From Marinibactrum halimedae (GTDB lineage: Bacteria > Pseudomonadota > Gammaproteobacteria > Pseudomonadales > Cellvibrionaceae): DNA of 64,000 nt. The DNA lies in assembly GCF_021234875.1 (NCBI RefSeq), contig NZ_JAJQVM010000018.1:1-64000 (forward strand), read 5' to 3'. The notes below the pieces were generated by a model. The model was not told where the DNA came from and did no database searches. It saw nothing but the letters and a program-made list of their open reading frames with translations. Positions 55,624 to 64,000 of this stretch are shown piece after piece. The position numbers and the translations under genes were made by a program. Position 1 is the stretch's first letter; every line of letters begins with the position of its first letter.

Positions 55624-55896
55624 ATGCTAATGATGTTGAAAGAAGATGCGGGATTGGTTGAGGTGGAGTCTATTCGCCAACTATCTGATCCGTATTCCGA
55701 TTATGTAATGGCTTCTAAACTCCGGGGTGAGGAGCAACAAGAGCCAGAACCTGTTCCTAAAAAGTCGCTGGTATTTGTTTCCGGTGAGCGTCTTCCTGCA
55801 TGCTGGGTAAACGTCAACTATCGAGAACACTCCTATGGGAGCCGTTTTAAATTGGTGAGCGAGCGTAACGGGGGGTTTGTATATTACGGGAGTTGA
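55624..55896 (+). CDS. Small conserved-looking protein, paralog B
   Basis: 90 residues from ATG 55624, preceded by AGAGG at nine bases. The start aligns exactly with that of paralog A (MLMMLKEDAGLVEV against MLLKIKKTGLLVEV). It keeps LSDPYSDYVMASKLRGEEQQ and KKSLVFVSGERLPACWVNVNYR, then a longer basic tail (YGSRFKLVSERNGGFVYYGS). The two genes are an ancient tandem duplication, as most variable positions differ. Function is unknown. The conserved Cys-Trp and acidic residues could mark a binding surface. Confidence 0.75.
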   Translation: MLMMLKEDAGLVEVESIRQLSDPYSDYVMASKLRGEEQQEPEPVPKKSLVFVSGERLPACWVNVNYREHSYGSRFKLVSERNGGFVYYGS

Positions 55897-56244
55897 TGCG
55901 GGTTGTTCGTATTGTATAAATGCTTACAGAAAAAGTGGTTATAAATGGGTTGCAGTGATCTTTTCAAACAAGGCCGGCTTGGTGGAATCGAACGGTGTCA
56001 TGTCTATCAAGTCGAGCCCAACATGGAATTCCCTTTCTTAAATCATCCTTTCTTACAGTACCTTTTCTTAAAATATTCTCCACAAGGGTATACATCTTAG
56101 GTCTATACGCTATCTAAATTCTGGTTTTATGGCCTAACGCTCGAAAACTTTTTGCAGACTCTTTACCATAGTGTTGTCTATTGAATGAATAACGTATGCA
56201 AAATGCGTTGATTGGAAAAGCGCCTTATAACAAAGAGAAGTACT
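55897..56244. other. Intergenic region before ung
   Basis: No gene is supported. Three CCTTTTCTTA/CCTTTCTTA strings recur about 14-15 bases apart near 56032-56070. AAGAGAAG before the TTG at 56245 is the likely ung ribosome-binding site. Confidence 0.4.
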
Positions 56245-56937
56245 TTGAATACACGATCCGTTGATTTACACCCATCTTGGTTTGCGCAATTGGAGCCAGA
56301 GTTTCACCAACCTTATATGAGCCAACTTAGGGCTTTTTTGCAGCAGGAAAAGTCAGCCGGTAAGATAATTTACCCGCCAGGCAAAGAAATGTTCAATGCC
56401 TTAAATAGTACGACTTTTGATTCGGTGAAAGTGGTGATGTTAGGCCAAGACCCTTATCACGGGCCTAATCAAGCCCATGGCTTGAGTTTTTCCGTCAAGC
56501 CTGGCGTTAGAATACCGCCTTCTTTGTTGAATATTTATAAAGAAATCGAGCGAGATCTGGGGATTCCCATACCCAACCATGGTTACTTACAAAGCTGGGC
56601 AGAACAAGGCGTGTTGTTGTTAAACGCGACACTGAGTGTTCAGGCGGGAGTGGCAGGTTCTCACCAGAATCAAGGCTGGGAGGTGTTTACTGATAAGGTG
56701 ATTTCGCTGCTCAGTGAAAAAAGAGAGGGGTTGGTATTCTTGCTGTGGGGTAGCTATGCCCAAAAGAAAGGCCGTGTGATTGATTCAAATAAACATTGTG
56801 TCTTGAAGTCACCGCACCCTTCTCCTTTGTCTGCCCATCGTGGTTTTATGGGGTGTGGTCACTTTTCAATAACAAACGACTATCTATCTCGTCGTAATGA
56901 GACTCCCATTGACTGGTCGATCCCGCCGCTTTCTTAG
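56245..56937 (+). CDS. ung: Uracil-DNA glycosylase, family 1
   Basis: 230 residues from the TTG at 56245 ([13 protein letters not shown]), preceded by AAGAGAAG. A TTG at 56212 would add 11 residues. Family motifs are complete: GQDPYHG with the catalytic Asp, [27 protein letters not shown] and [11 protein letters not shown]. The enzyme removes uracil from DNA in base excision repair. It stands alone between the small paralogs and a convergent HDOD gene. Confidence 0.95.
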   Translation: MNTRSVDLHPSWFAQLEPEFHQPYMSQLRAFLQQEKSAGKIIYPPGKEMFNALNSTTFDSVKVVMLGQDPYHGPNQAHGLSFSVKPGVRIPPSLLNIYKEIERDLGIPIPNHGYLQSWAEQGVLLLNATLSVQAGVAGSHQNQGWEVFTDKVISLLSEKREGLVFLLWGSYAQKKGRVIDSNKHCVLKSPHPSPLSAHRGFMGCGHFSITNDYLSRRNETPIDWSIPPLS

Positions 56938-57011
56938 TGGTATTACCCTCTTCTGGAAGGTGGAAATCACCATAAACAGAAGGCAAAACCACTACAGGTC
57001 AGTGAAGTCGT

Positions 57012-57851
57012 TTATGGCGCAAGTAATTGCATAGCGGCTTCCATTTCTTCGCTTAAGTCTTCCCCTTCTGATGAGTCCATATCTGGGTCTAGCCCTAGCC
57101 GATAAAAGGCCGTGACTTTTTCACAATTTATTTTTGCCATCGGGTGATTGCTGCCCATATAGCTTTGCAGCATGGCCACCGTGACAATGTCCGCGTAGTC
57201 AGCTTCTTTCGTGTCCCGAGCAAAATTCAAATGGTCTGTTGGTACATTGCAAATTTCGGGTGGAAACTCCCAGGTTTTTAAGATTTTTGCTCCGAGTGCA
57301 GGGCCGAGCTGATCTATGACTGTATCCAGTGTAATGCTGTCTTTCAGTAATGATGGGTGTTCTTCGGCAAAGGTGAGAATAGGTAAGGTCCCAATACGGT
57401 GGACAAGGCCCGCTAAAGTGGCTTTGTCGGGTTGCAAGGTGGTTCGGTGTTTGCACATCACGTGACAGATGCCCGCAATTTCGCTGGAGCGACTCCACAC
57501 TTCCCGCATACGGCTGTCGACCAAATCCGATGTGGCTTGGAACATTTGCTCCATGGCAAGGCCGGTGGCAATGTTGCAGGTGTACTGCATACCCAGTCGC
57601 ATTAAGGCCATTTTTAGGTCTTCAATTTGTCGTGATGCCCGTAAGAGCGGGCTGTTAGCGACTTTAATGATCCGGGCGGCAATGGCGGCATCGTTAGAGA
57701 TCACATCGGCCAGTTGGTCCAGGTTGGCTTCAGGGTCTTCTGCGACTTCTCGAACGCGCAACGCCACCTCCGGCAGGGTTGGTAAGACGAGTTCATCATT
57801 ACGGATGGCGTTGAGAATGTCTTGGCGTACTTTATCAATGATTTGACTCAT
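57012..57851 (-). CDS. HDOD domain protein
   Basis: 279 residues, nearly all an HDOD (HD-related output) domain: LPTLPEVALRVREVAEDPEA, LADVISNDAAIAARIIKVAN, SPLLRASRQIEDLKMALMRLG and AGLVHRIGTLPILTFAEEHP. The catalytic HD residues are not retained in a way that suggests phosphodiesterase activity, as usual for HDOD. The C-terminal tail is acidic (DSSEGEDLSEEMEAAMQLLA). These proteins act as signalling outputs in motility and surface behaviour in some bacteria. The partner is unknown. It lies 36 bases downstream of ygfZ on the same strand. Confidence 0.88.
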   Translation of the reverse strand: MSQIIDKVRQDILNAIRNDELVLPTLPEVALRVREVAEDPEANLDQLADVISNDAAIAARIIKVANSPLLRASRQIEDLKMALMRLGMQYTCNIATGLAMEQMFQATSDLVDSRMREVWSRSSEIAGICHVMCKHRTTLQPDKATLAGLVHRIGTLPILTFAEEHPSLLKDSITLDTVIDQLGPALGAKILKTWEFPPEICNVPTDHLNFARDTKEADYADIVTVAMLQSYMGSNHPMAKINCEKVTAFYRLGLDPDMDSSEGEDLSEEMEAAMQLLAP

Positions 57852-57887
57852 TCGTATCCCCGGTTGGGTTTATTCGACGGTTATAGT

Positions 57888-59000
57888 TCATACGTTGTTT
57901 ATAGTATAGGGAAGAGATCCTAGTGTGAGCGGCGTATTTGGTAAGTCTTGCAGTGAAAATTGAACGTCATGTGTAGGTTGGTTCATTTTATGAACGCTAT
58001 CTGAGTGAATGCTTGCCAATAAGTCGATGGAGCCATCGGGCAGAGAGGCGCTATTGATAACCACACCCACGTTTTTATTGTGCTGATCTTCGGTAGCGAA
58101 AACGGGGGTATTGACCGGAATGTGATTTGCGGGCGATGCTAAAGCCGCTGGGTATTCTGACAGTATGAATCGAAAGAGTCTCTTTTTTTGCTTGCCTTTG
58201 TAGTTCATTCTGGCAACCACCTCTTGTCCTGTATAGCAACCTTTGGTGAAACTAACGGCTTCGATGAGGTCAAAATTCAGCACTTCGGGTGTGAATAATC
58301 CAGAGGTCTCTTCTTCAACCTGTGCGTGCCCCTGTTGAATAAAAAAGCGTTGCCACTGTGAGGTCACACCCGGTAAAGCGCCAGCACCTTTCAGTGTGTT
58401 CCAAATTACCTCTGCGATATCTTCAGTCACCCAAACTTCAGCGGCACAGTCGTTCAGTGCCACAACCATTGCCTTTTCATGAGGGTGGTACACCGCCAAG
58501 GATTGCCATTGCTCAATCCCAAAAGCGGCTTTGACAAGATTGACGGTGTCTTTGCCAATAAGCCCAACCCCAATAAAACCGGAGTTTATGGAGGACTCTG
58601 CTTTTGAAAAAATCATGTATTTCTTAAGCGAAGACATCAGAAGCGACTGTGTACTGTGGTGCGTTCTTAACAGGATGCGTTGCTCAGTACTTTCGTTGGT
58701 TTGTTCGATGGCAAGAAAGTCACTGATAATTTTTCCTTGGTGTGTGCAATGGCAACCACGTAGGGCGCGATCCGGTGACAGGTTTTGTATATCGCAAGTC
58801 ACTTGTCCTTGTAGAAATGTTTTCGTATCCGGCCCCTCTATGACAGAAAGTGTGAGATGTGTAAGGGGAATGAGATAAGTAAGGTGACTATCAGTGGCAG
58901 GTTTATTCACTGGCTGTGGCAGGCCGGCATAATCTATGGCCTCTTGGCCCGACCAGACGATTGACTCTTGCTCAGTAAGAAAGGATTTCCATTGGCTCAT
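57888..59000 (-). CDS. ygfZ: YgfZ folate-binding protein (GcvT-like)
   Basis: 370 residues. The diagnostic KGCYTGQEVVARMNYKGKQKKR segment (written in parts: KGCYTGQEVV and ARMNYKGKQ) holds the conserved cysteine. LQGQVTCDIQNL and GALPGVTSQW are also present. YgfZ supports iron-sulfur cluster enzymes such as MiaB, using tetrahydrofolate. It is somewhat longer than the E. coli protein (about 326 residues) because of an N-terminal extension. It probably heads a two-gene unit with the HDOD gene. Confidence 0.92.
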   Translation of the reverse strand: MSQWKSFLTEQESIVWSGQEAIDYAGLPQPVNKPATDSHLTYLIPLTHLTLSVIEGPDTKTFLQGQVTCDIQNLSPDRALRGCHCTHQGKIISDFLAIEQTNESTEQRILLRTHHSTQSLLMSSLKKYMIFSKAESSINSGFIGVGLIGKDTVNLVKAAFGIEQWQSLAVYHPHEKAMVVALNDCAAEVWVTEDIAEVIWNTLKGAGALPGVTSQWQRFFIQQGHAQVEEETSGLFTPEVLNFDLIEAVSFTKGCYTGQEVVARMNYKGKQKKRLFRFILSEYPAALASPANHIPVNTPVFATEDQHNKNVGVVINSASLPDGSIDLLASIHSDSVHKMNQPTHDVQFSLQDLPNTPLTLGSLPYTINNV

Positions 59001-59182
59001 GGTGATTCTTTAGGGGTAGTGGTGGTATTAATATTAACGGATTGTTTTGTATTTACCGTTACGCCAAATGCGAAATGTGGGTATGTCTTTGGCGATATTC
59101 AACTGCAAATACCTAAATTTCGTTAACGTATGAGTGCATGACTTGATGAGATGATACGGCTGATTCGGTAGAGAAGGTTAAA

Positions 59183-59217
59183 CAAAAAAACCTCCAGATC
59201 ATGTGGAGGCTTTTTTG
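59183..59217 (-). terminator. Bidirectional-looking terminator after the SulP gene
   Basis: CCTCCA and TGGAGG flank a GATCATG loop. A7 on the left and T6 on the right provide a U tract for both strands. It ends the minus-strand SulP transcript. Confidence 0.85.
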
Positions 59218-59268
59218 TTCTTCATAGCGATAAGGGCAAGCGATACGATATTAAGTATTAACCTTAAA

Positions 59269-60942
59269 TCAACTGCTAGCCGGTTGAGCCTGATTAAGCC
59301 CTAAATCGTTTTTTTTAGACGTTTTTGTTTCAGATTCGCCTTTCTCGATAAGAGCCGATGCGGCTCGAATGGCTTCGGCGCGAGTGGGCTGACACTGCTC
59401 AGGCTTGAGACCATTGAGCACCCCCAGACCTGTCAGTACTTCTATGATCTCTTCGTTCATGCCGGAGAGAAAGACCGTGCGACCACTGGCGCTGGCGTCG
59501 TGGGCAATGGTTTCTACTGCTCGCGCGGCAGATACATCCACAAATGGAACACGCTCGAAGTTTAAAATGACCGCAGATGTACCATTTTTGACTTGCTCTC
59601 GTACATGATGACCAAGGTCCGCCGCTGCACCGAAACTTAAAGGTCCGCCAAAGTCAAATAGACGAACTCTTGGGCCTAAGTGATCCAATGTGGTTTTTTC
59701 TTCTTCGGAAAGGGGCAAGTCGGGCAGATTTTTGATGGCTTCCAACTGCAGAGTTGCTACTTGTTTTACATAGGCTAAAGCGGCAAGCACTACACCAATC
59801 GCCACTGCGGTAATCAGGTCAACGAATACGGTAAAACCGAGTACCAATGCCATGAGCGCTAAATCCCAGCGTGGGCCACGATGCGCTTTGGATAGGTAGT
59901 TCCAATCGACAATATCCAAACCCACTTTCACTAAGATACCTGCCAGCACGGCATGAGGAATCTGTGCGGCTAAGGGGCTCAAGCCCAAGACAACCGCTAA
60001 GAGTAACAATGCGTGAACCATGCCTGAAATACGCTCACGACCGCCGGAGCGAATGTTAACCACAGTACGCATGGTTGCGCCTGCACCAGCAATACCACCG
60101 ATTAACCCCGAGACAGTATTACCAATGCCTTGACCGATTAATTCTCGGTTGCTGTCATGACGGGTGCGCGTCATGTTATCGGCCACTAACGAGGTTAACA
60201 GGCTATCAATGGAGCCTAATACAGCCAAGATGACGGCAGCTTCCAAAACCAACCAAATGGTTTCTTGATTAAACACTGGCATGTGCAAATCAGGTAAGCC
60301 AGTAGGAATTTCACCTAACTTGGGAAGCCCCTCCAGCGTTAAGCCCACCAGTGTTCCGATAATTAAAGCAGCTAAAGCACCTGGAACATATTTGCCAAGG
60401 TTGGATGGCCATTTGTATGCAATAACTAAAGTACCGATACCGAGAATTAACGCGGTGAAGTTGATGCTGGCCAATGCGGTAGGAAGGTAGCCTAAAGCGC
60501 CTAGAGTGCCACCGGGAGGTTCATGACCCAGTAGGCGTCCCAGTTGCAGGATGATAATGATGACCCCAATCCCTGTCATGAAACCGGATACCACTGGGTA
60601 AGGGACAAGGCGGATATACTGGCCAACACCCAACACACCAAAAGCAACCTGGATTAAGCCCGCCAATATTACTGCCGTGAAAACCAGTTCTGCACTTCCG
60701 GAGAGACTAGCGAATAAGCCGGCCAGTACCACGACCATCGGCCCGGTTGGACCAGATATTTGAGAGGGAGTACCGCCAAATAAAGCGGCAAAAAATCCTA
60801 CTGCGATGGCCCCGTAAAGCCCAGCAATGGGGCCAAGACCAGAGGCAACGCCAAGGGCCAAAGCCAAGGGTAGGGCGACGACACCTGCGGTAATACCACC
60901 GGTGATGTCTCCACGAAGATTAGAGGTGTCCAATTTGAACAT
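59269..60942 (-). CDS. SulP family anion transporter with STAS domain
   Basis: 557 residues. The membrane part (about 1-400) has the SulP signature early on (LRGDITGGITAGVVALPLAL, GPIAGLYGAIAVGFFAALFG and the GPTGPMVV core), giving about 12-14 segments. The cytosolic STAS domain spans about 420-530 (VRLFDFGGPLSFGAAADLG, ILNFERVPFVDVSAARAVE). SulP members carry sulfate, bicarbonate or other anions. The sequence style is close to BicA-like bicarbonate carriers, but substrate is not certain. It is divergent from an OxyR-like regulator, which probably controls it. AAAGGTC precedes the ATG. Confidence 0.92.
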   Translation of the reverse strand: MFKLDTSNLRGDITGGITAGVVALPLALALGVASGLGPIAGLYGAIAVGFFAALFGGTPSQISGPTGPMVVVLAGLFASLSGSAELVFTAVILAGLIQVAFGVLGVGQYIRLVPYPVVSGFMTGIGVIIIILQLGRLLGHEPPGGTLGALGYLPTALASINFTALILGIGTLVIAYKWPSNLGKYVPGALAALIIGTLVGLTLEGLPKLGEIPTGLPDLHMPVFNQETIWLVLEAAVILAVLGSIDSLLTSLVADNMTRTRHDSNRELIGQGIGNTVSGLIGGIAGAGATMRTVVNIRSGGRERISGMVHALLLLAVVLGLSPLAAQIPHAVLAGILVKVGLDIVDWNYLSKAHRGPRWDLALMALVLGFTVFVDLITAVAIGVVLAALAYVKQVATLQLEAIKNLPDLPLSEEEKTTLDHLGPRVRLFDFGGPLSFGAAADLGHHVREQVKNGTSAVILNFERVPFVDVSAARAVETIAHDASASGRTVFLSGMNEEIIEVLTGLGVLNGLKPEQCQPTRAEAIRAASALIEKGESETKTSKKNDLGLNQAQPASS

Positions 60943-61101
60943 AATAGACCTTTTGAGGTGAAAAACGTCGGATAAATAAGCCCTGAAATCGACACCGAGG
61001 CGGTTGCGTAGAATAACCTCGGGGTTTTCTCAGCGCCGTGCTGGCCAATCTCAGACAAGAACCGCCGTTGTTTAGGCAATGATTTGGTTAATATGAATGA
61101 T

Positions 61102-61347
61102 TTAAGTAATACACATCGCCCATTTTTCTGTCATTTGGCCAGCGGTGGAGCGCGATTTCTTTTGAATTGGCTGAGATCGATTTGCCAGCGTTACGACAGG
61201 TGAACAATTTGCCCAATGATGTTGGTGTGGATAAGTAAGAAATAACACATCAGGGCTTGGCCCGGTTCTTAATACCTTGAACGTTACTTGGGGCTGTGGA
61301 AGAGCTTCTCTTTGAAACTTGTCGACGTCTTGAGTGACGTTATCCAT
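61102..61347 (-). CDS. Possible small protein of 81 aa between SulP and its regulator
   Basis: An open frame starting at the ATG at 61347 has CGAGGA at suitable distance. Its product (MDNVTQDVDKFQREALPQPQ...) has no signal peptide, no membrane segment and no motif I recognise. It lies on the SulP strand, 159 bases upstream of that gene, so it could be an operon member or the leader region could be non-coding. The remaining gap up to 61594 is AT-rich and should hold the divergent promoters. I accept this gene only tentatively. Confidence 0.35.
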   Translation of the reverse strand: MDNVTQDVDKFQREALPQPQVTFKVLRTGPSPDVLFLTYPHQHHWANCSPVVTLANRSQPIQKKSRSTAGQMTEKWAMCIT

Positions 61348-61594
61348 AACCAATCCTCGTAAATATCAAGTGGTTTATCAATGATTGAATGTTTTTATTG
61401 CACTTAGGAAAATCAATACTGATATAACCGGTACTTTTGAGTCTAATGATAGAAAATATAGAAAAACACACCAATTCCATATAGTTTTTATCTATCAGTT
61501 GCCTTTCTCTGTACACACCCTATACACTTACTGTTCGTGCGGGCAAAAATACCGGATAAATTGAATACAGACTCCATAAAGGTCAGCTTTAGCC

Positions 61595-62527
61595 ATGACT
61601 CAGAAGCGCCCCTCTTTAAAGCAGTTGATGTATTTTGTGGAACTCGCCAATACCCTGAATTTTCGCAAAGCGGCTGAAAAGCTAGGTGTGAGCCAGCCCA
61701 CGTTAACGGCGCAAATTTCGGCGTTGGAAGAAACCGTCTCATTGAGCTTGTTTGAGCGATCTCGTACGGGAACCTTTTTATCACCTCAAGGCCGAGCTGT
61801 ATTGGCGTCCGCTAAACAGCTGGTGACGTCGATGAATCATTTTGAAGAGACAGCGAAAGCACTGGCTGAGGGGCCTGCAACCACCTTTCGAATGGGAGTT
61901 CCACCCACATTGGGGCCTTATTTATTGCCCTTTGTATTACCAGATATGCATGCGCGATACGAAAGCTTGAAGTTGTATGTGCGTGAAGAGGCGCCGAGGT
62001 CATTAAGCCAAAGCTTGTTGGCTGGTGAGTATGACTTGATCATTTCACCCCTTTCAGCAGATTCTCCTGAGTTATCATCCGTTCCTTTGTTTACAGAGCC
62101 CTTAAAGTTTGTCGTACCCACGGACCATCGTTTATCGGGTGAGGATTGGGTTTCCCCGCAAGATATTCGAGGTGAGTCGGTCCTGATCTTAGAAGAGCAT
62201 CATCACTTTCATGGTCAAGTGCGGGATATCTGTGCGTCGTTAGGCGCGAACGTATTGAGAGATTTTGAAGGCACCAGTTTGGATACCTTACGGCAAATGG
62301 TCGTTATGGGTATCGGGGTGACTTTCTTGCCTGGGCTTTACATTCATTCAGAGTTGCACCGCCCAGAAGCGTTGCATGTGTGTGAATTGAAGGGGTTACC
62401 TATCATGCGACAACATTCATTAGTGTGGCGTCATGGTTCTCCAGCACGGGTACTGTTTCGAGAATTGGCCATGACCTTGAGGCAAATCATCAAACAACAA
62501 TTAGGGGATGTGGTCTTGGTCAATTAG
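61595..62527 (+). CDS. LysR-family regulator, OxyR-like but lacking the peroxidatic cysteine
   Basis: 310 residues. The N-terminal winged helix (LKQLMYFVELANTLNFRKAA, then EKLGVSQPTLTAQISALEE) is LysR type. The effector domain follows OxyR closely (VLILEEHHHFHGQVRDICAS against LLMLEDGHCLRDQAMGFC, then TSLDTLRQMVVMGIGVTFLP). The position of OxyR Cys199 is His (about 203), while the Cys208 equivalent remains (about 212). So disulfide peroxide sensing is unlikely. It is divergent from the SulP gene, its probable target. AAGGT precedes the ATG. Confidence 0.9.
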   Translation: MTQKRPSLKQLMYFVELANTLNFRKAAEKLGVSQPTLTAQISALEETVSLSLFERSRTGTFLSPQGRAVLASAKQLVTSMNHFEETAKALAEGPATTFRMGVPPTLGPYLLPFVLPDMHARYESLKLYVREEAPRSLSQSLLAGEYDLIISPLSADSPELSSVPLFTEPLKFVVPTDHRLSGEDWVSPQDIRGESVLILEEHHHFHGQVRDICASLGANVLRDFEGTSLDTLRQMVVMGIGVTFLPGLYIHSELHRPEALHVCELKGLPIMRQHSLVWRHGSPARVLFRELAMTLRQIIKQQLGDVVLVN

Positions 62528-62637
62528 GGTGCCGAGACCACTTCATACTATCTATATACTATGCTATTAATTCCAAAAATTGATAATAAAAATGTTACTA
62601 AAAGCGTTTAATCGTATCGAATGTGATTGATTTTTAT

Positions 62638-62668
62638 CGGAGCCATCTATTATCACAGGCTCCTTTTT
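62638..62668 (+). terminator. Intrinsic terminator of the LysR-type gene
   Basis: GGAGCC (62639-62644) and GGCTCC (62658-62663) form the stem, followed by T5. It lies about 110 bases after the stop. Confidence 0.75.
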
Positions 62669-62742
62669 GATTTGAAAACTATCACAACACTTAGTCGGCT
62701 TTTTAGTTTCTGTTAATTTCGTTTCTGTTGATGTGAAGACAT

Positions 62743-64000
62743 TCAGTTCTTTTCATCGTCATTCGTATCTTTACGTATTTTCTCTCCCTGTTGCAATTGC
62801 TGAAGCAGCACTTGCGTTGGGTGGGGGAGTTGAACGTCGCTGAAGCGTTTCACTTGGCTTCGGCAAGAGTACCCACTGGCCATTAACGCTTGCCCGTGTT
62901 CGTCGTCGATGACTCCTTTCCAGCTAAGCTCGTAAATAGCTTTGGAGGTATCTTGATTTTGTGTTTCGTGTCCGTATGTGCCAGCCATACCACAGCAGCC
63001 CACAGCAATTTCTTCAAAGGTTTGTCCGAGGTCTTCAAATATCGATTTCCAATGCTTCATGGCCGGGGCTGCATTGGTCTTTTCTGTGCAGTGGCCCAGT
63101 AATTTGAAATGCCCTGGGGATAGTCGTGATGATTGTTGTGTTAGGTGGGATGAGTGTGTTGCGAGCCATTCTTGTAATAACGACACTTGTGGAATGGCTC
63201 TGTCTGGTAGGGCTTTCGTGTATTCAGATCGGTACGCCAAAGTCATAGAGGGTTCAAGGCCAACCAGTGGTACGCCAGTGGTTGCCAATTCACTTAGCAT
63301 GTTAACGGTGTTATTGGCGACTTTACGAAATGCCTTTAAAAATCCATGTACGTGAAGAGGTTTTCCGTTGGGCACGTAAGGCGCTATGAGCGGCGTAAAC
63401 CCGAGTTTTTTGAGTAATGTCAGTGTGTCGAGCACCAATTGAGTTTCGAAATAACTGGTGAAGGCGTCTTGAACAAGGATGACGGCTTTCTGCTTTTGCT
63501 CTGGGGTGAGTTTATGGATGTTCTCCGGCACGGCATATAGCACGCCAAGATCATCCAATGACTCTTCTAGAACCATCCCCGTTAAGAGTGGGCTGTCGGT
63601 GAGGCCGGTGTATCGAGCAAGCAGTTTTTGCGTCCATTTTGGCTTCATCAGGCCGTTATACAGCCAAGGTGCTTTCACTAAATGGGGCATTAAAAATTCT
63701 AAGCTGCCGACAAAGTAATCCTTTAATGGGCGTAGATAGCGACCGTAATACAATTCAAGGAACTTACTGCGAAATTCAGGGACGTCTACTTTGATTGGGC
63801 ATTGTCCCACGCAGGACTTACAGGCGAGGCAGCCCATCATGGCTTCGTGGACTTCGTGGTTAAAATCATACTGCCCTCGACGTTTTTCTAGGGTATTTTT
63901 AATGCGTCTGGGCAAGGTTTTGAGAAAATAGCCCCGTTGCTGCTTCTCACTTTGCTCTATTGGGTCTACCCCTCGCTCTGATAATTGCTTCAGCCATTCG
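62743..64000 (-). CDS. C-terminal part of a large FAD/4Fe-4S dehydrogenase (YdiJ/D-2-hydroxyacid type), partial
   Basis: The frame stays open to the window edge (EWLKQLSERGVDPIEQ... before LPRRIKN), so the TTG at 63915 is not a real start and the N-terminal FAD domain is outside. The visible 419 residues hold a ferredoxin-type motif CLACKSCVGQCP (63800-63840 region), a CCG-type domain with GHCTEKTNAAP and VGCCGMAGTYGHE, and a C-terminal CRSQVKRF motif. This matches YdiJ-like FAD-linked oxidoreductases (about 1,000 residues), which oxidise D-2-hydroxyglutarate or D-lactate. Substrate is not decided by this part. The gene is transcribed toward the LysR terminator. Confidence 0.88.
   Translation of the reverse strand, partial: EWLKQLSERGVDPIEQSEKQQRGYFLKTLPRRIKNTLEKRRGQYDFNHEVHEAMMGCLACKSCVGQCPIKVDVPEFRSKFLELYYGRYLRPLKDYFVGSLEFLMPHLVKAPWLYNGLMKPKWTQKLLARYTGLTDSPLLTGMVLEESLDDLGVLYAVPENIHKLTPEQKQKAVILVQDAFTSYFETQLVLDTLTLLKKLGFTPLIAPYVPNGKPLHVHGFLKAFRKVANNTVNMLSELATTGVPLVGLEPSMTLAYRSEYTKALPDRAIPQVSLLQEWLATHSSHLTQQSSRLSPGHFKLLGHCTEKTNAAPAMKHWKSIFEDLGQTFEEIAVGCCGMAGTYGHETQNQDTSKAIYELSWKGVIDDEHGQALMASGYSCRSQVKRFSDVQLPHPTQVLLQQLQQGEKIRKDTNDDEKN

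Noticed and set aside
55970-56010. tRNA-like TGGAATCGAAC string
   Set aside because: No acceptor, D or anticodon stems can be formed around it.

Overview
The window looks like a chromosomal segment of a marine-type gammaproteobacterium of moderate-to-low GC. The evidence is a gammaproteobacterial housekeeping set (prfB with its programmed frameshift, lysS, hrpB, ygfZ, ung) next to lineage-variable secretion, sensing and envelope genes. I cannot name the genus. No rRNA, tRNA, CRISPR array or intact mobile element is visible. The only mobile-element trace is a frameshifted transposase fragment at the left edge.

Left part (1-9.5 kb): a transposase remnant, an orphan protein, a HAMP-domain membrane receptor with no recognisable output domain, a Tat-exported PhoX-like (DUF839) protein, a small phage-like membrane protein, and a divergent pair. 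The pair is a GlxA-type AraC regulator facing a molybdopterin oxidoreductase that is followed by a DUF1295 membrane protein.

9.8-17.8 kb: a self-contained efflux/regulation locus with a MacA-like adaptor, a LolD/MacB-like ATPase, two FtsX/MacB-type permeases, an NtrC-family sigma-54 activator and its overlapping sensor kinase. Upstream of the adaptor is a near-consensus sigma-54 promoter preceded by four CGGACAC boxes, one of them in a perfect dyad. I infer that these are the activator's binding sites.

17.8-26.7 kb: envelope genes on the minus strand (beta-barrel protein, lipoprotein, then TlpA, a DUF4266 lipoprotein and a DUF3570 protein). They are divergent from a multi-haem lipoprotein (DUF1080-like domain, two cytochrome c modules, a DUF1592/1588-like body) paired with a Tat-exported DUF1501 protein.

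26.9-32 kb: a perfect 16-bp palindrome resembling a Zur box precedes hisI, a dihydroorotase with an altered HxH motif, folE2 and an extra-operonic thrS. This matches the known zinc-starvation paralog cluster.

32.4-42.7 kb: two-partner secretion (TpsB, 1,724-residue TpsA), then a YfiR-family periplasmic protein, a hybrid histidine kinase whose sensor region resembles CHASE8, and a convergent LuxR-type response regulator with an 18-bp tandem array upstream. A YfiR protein acting on a kinase instead of a diguanylate cyclase is the most system-like novelty candidate here.

43-64 kb: a subtilisin-like lipoprotein protease, an M1/M61-like metallopeptidase homolog, hrpB, prfB, lysS, a pair of unrecognised small paralogs, ung, an HDOD protein, ygfZ, a SulP transporter divergent from an OxyR-like LysR regulator that lacks the peroxidatic cysteine, and the C-terminal part of a large FAD/4Fe-4S dehydrogenase running off the right edge.
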